Shown one piece after another: positions 7,705 through 8,670 of a DNA stretch of 8,670 nucleotides (within the stretch, counting starts at the first letter, position 1; each line of letters begins with the position of its first letter). The position numbers were made by a program, and so were the translations under genes. Under the pieces are notes generated by a model, which was not told the DNA's origin, did no database searches, and worked only from the letters and a program-made list of their open reading frames with translations. The stretch covers positions 1 through 8,670 of the forward strand of contig CALCML010000107.1 of the NCBI GenBank assembly GCA_937967765.1, read 5' to 3'. Origin of the DNA: an uncultured Carnobacterium sp. GTDB lineage: Bacteria; Bacillota; Bacilli; Lactobacillales; Aerococcaceae.

Positions 7705-8670
7705 TCTTTTTGAGCAGATGGTAATTTTGAAGCGTAATCTTCTTTATTTACTTGACGACTGCGCGCAATCGCAAGTGCTCCAGCTGGAACATCTTCGGTA
7801 ATCGTTGAACCTGCAGCGATAAATACGTCATCACCCACTGTAACTGGCGCAACGATATTGGCATTACATCCAATAAATACATGGCTACCGATTGTCGCAC
7901 GGTGTTTATTTTTACCATCGTAGTTTACAAACACAGTTCCGCAACCAACGTTAATATCTTCGCCAAGGTCCGCATCACCAATGTATGTTAAGTGACCTAC
8001 CTTAGTATCGGCACCTAGCGTTGAGTTCTTCACTTCTACAAAGTTCCCCACATGAACGCGTTCGCCTAATACAGAATTTGGACGTAAGTGTGCAAACGGA
8101 CCAGCATTGCTATCAACTTTCATATGAGATTCTTCGATGTTCGCTGCCACCAAACGAACGCCGTCTTCTAACACGCTATCACGAACTACACTATGTGCTC
8201 CGATGAAGCAGTTTGAACCGATGACTGTTTTTCCTTTTAAAACAACTCCTGGTTCAATGACCGTATCCGCACCGATTTGCACGGTTGATTCGATATAAGT
8301 TGCTTCAGGGTCAATTAAAGTAACCCCATTACGCATGTGTTCTTCGTTAATACGAAGGCGCATGTATTTCTCCGCTTTTGAAAGAGCTACTCGGTCGTTG
8401 ACGCCCATTCCTTCGTCGAAATCTTTCATTGGGTACGCAGAAACGACTTCTCCGCGTTTCTTCAAGATTTCTAATACGTCTGGTAAGTAGTATTCGCCTT
8501 GTGCATTGTCGTTTCCGACTTCTTGTAAAGCGCTGAAAAGGGCAACGTTATCAAAGCAGTAAGTCCCTGTATTGATTTCTTTGACTTGTTGTTCTTCAGG
8601 AGAAGCATCTTTTTGCTCTACGTTTTTAAGAACAGAACCGTTCTCGTCACGAATTACACGGCCGTATCCT
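7701..8670 (-). CDS. glmU: Bifunctional GlmU (GlcN-1-P acetyltransferase / GlcNAc-1-P uridyltransferase), N-terminus off window
   Basis: Makes UDP-N-acetylglucosamine for peptidoglycan and teichoic acids: it acetylates glucosamine-1-phosphate, then attaches UMP. The 322 visible residues begin inside the uridyltransferase domain at GYGRVIR, continue with EQKDA and EINTG, and reach GVNDR (Asn at fragment residue 91, the Mg-binding position). A linker helix leads to the left-handed beta-helix acetyltransferase domain with hexapeptide repeats. That domain carries HLRPN, VEVKNS, the catalytic His in [10 protein letters not shown] (fragment residue 226) and VNYDGKNKH. Full-length proteins are about 455-460 residues, so roughly 135 are missing. 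The frame stays open through the right edge, so there is no start codon here. It is followed by prs without a clear terminator, so read-through is possible. Confidence 0.96.
   Translation of the reverse strand, partial: GYGRVIRDENGSVLKNVEQKDASPEEQQVKEINTGTYCFDNVALFSALQEVGNDNAQGEYYLPDVLEILKKRGEVVSAYPMKDFDEGMGVNDRVALSKAEKYMRLRINEEHMRNGVTLIDPEATYIESTVQIGADTVIEPGVVLKGKTVIGSNCFIGAHSVVRDSVLEDGVRLVAANIEESHMKVDSNAGPFAHLRPNSVLGERVHVGNFVEVKNSTLGADTKVGHLTYIGDADLGEDINVGCGTVFVNYDGKNKHRATIGSHVFIGCNANIVAPVTVGDDVFIAAGSTITEDVPAGALAIARSRQVNKEDYASKLPSAQKD

Overview
The window is ordinary chromosomal DNA of a low-GC Gram-positive bacterium. Several things point to Lactobacillales: a Streptococcus-type DexB glucosidase, a dusB-lysS pair, a glmU-prs pair, an LrgAB pair, AAAGGAGG-type ribosome binding sites and U-tailed intrinsic terminators. 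A Carnobacteriaceae- or Aerococcaceae-like genome fits, but the genus cannot be fixed from the sequence alone. Every convincing gene is on the minus strand, so transcription runs from high to low coordinates.

In transcription order (right to left), the window opens with the C-terminal 322 residues of glmU (UDP-GlcNAc synthesis), which runs off the right edge. Next is prs (PRPP synthase), with its own promoter and a strong terminator. A compact three-gene cassette of small integral membrane proteins follows (156, 92 and about 107 residues). The last two of these resemble each other and look like a tandem duplication; none has a function I can assign. Then come dusB (tRNA dihydrouridine synthase) and lysS (lysyl-tRNA synthetase), both translation genes. 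Each is preceded by the same extended -10 sequence, and lysS ends at a strong terminator.

A 309-base gap after lysS holds two operator-like palindromes, a promoter and a short structured leader for lrgA-lrgB, an overlapping pair of holin/antiholin-like or metabolite-export membrane proteins. That operon ends at a long hairpin terminator. Last comes a dexB-type glucan 1,6-alpha-glucosidase with two palindromes in its upstream region. It is cut by the left edge after 381 residues.

Most genes are conserved housekeeping genes. The parts worth a second look are small: a 16-codon lysine-rich leader ORF that overlaps the lysS ribosome binding site and GTG start, the unassigned membrane cassette, the hairpin in the dusB leader, and the palindromes in front of lrgAB and dexB. 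I saw no CRISPR array, mobile element, tRNA, rRNA or clearly novel multi-gene system.
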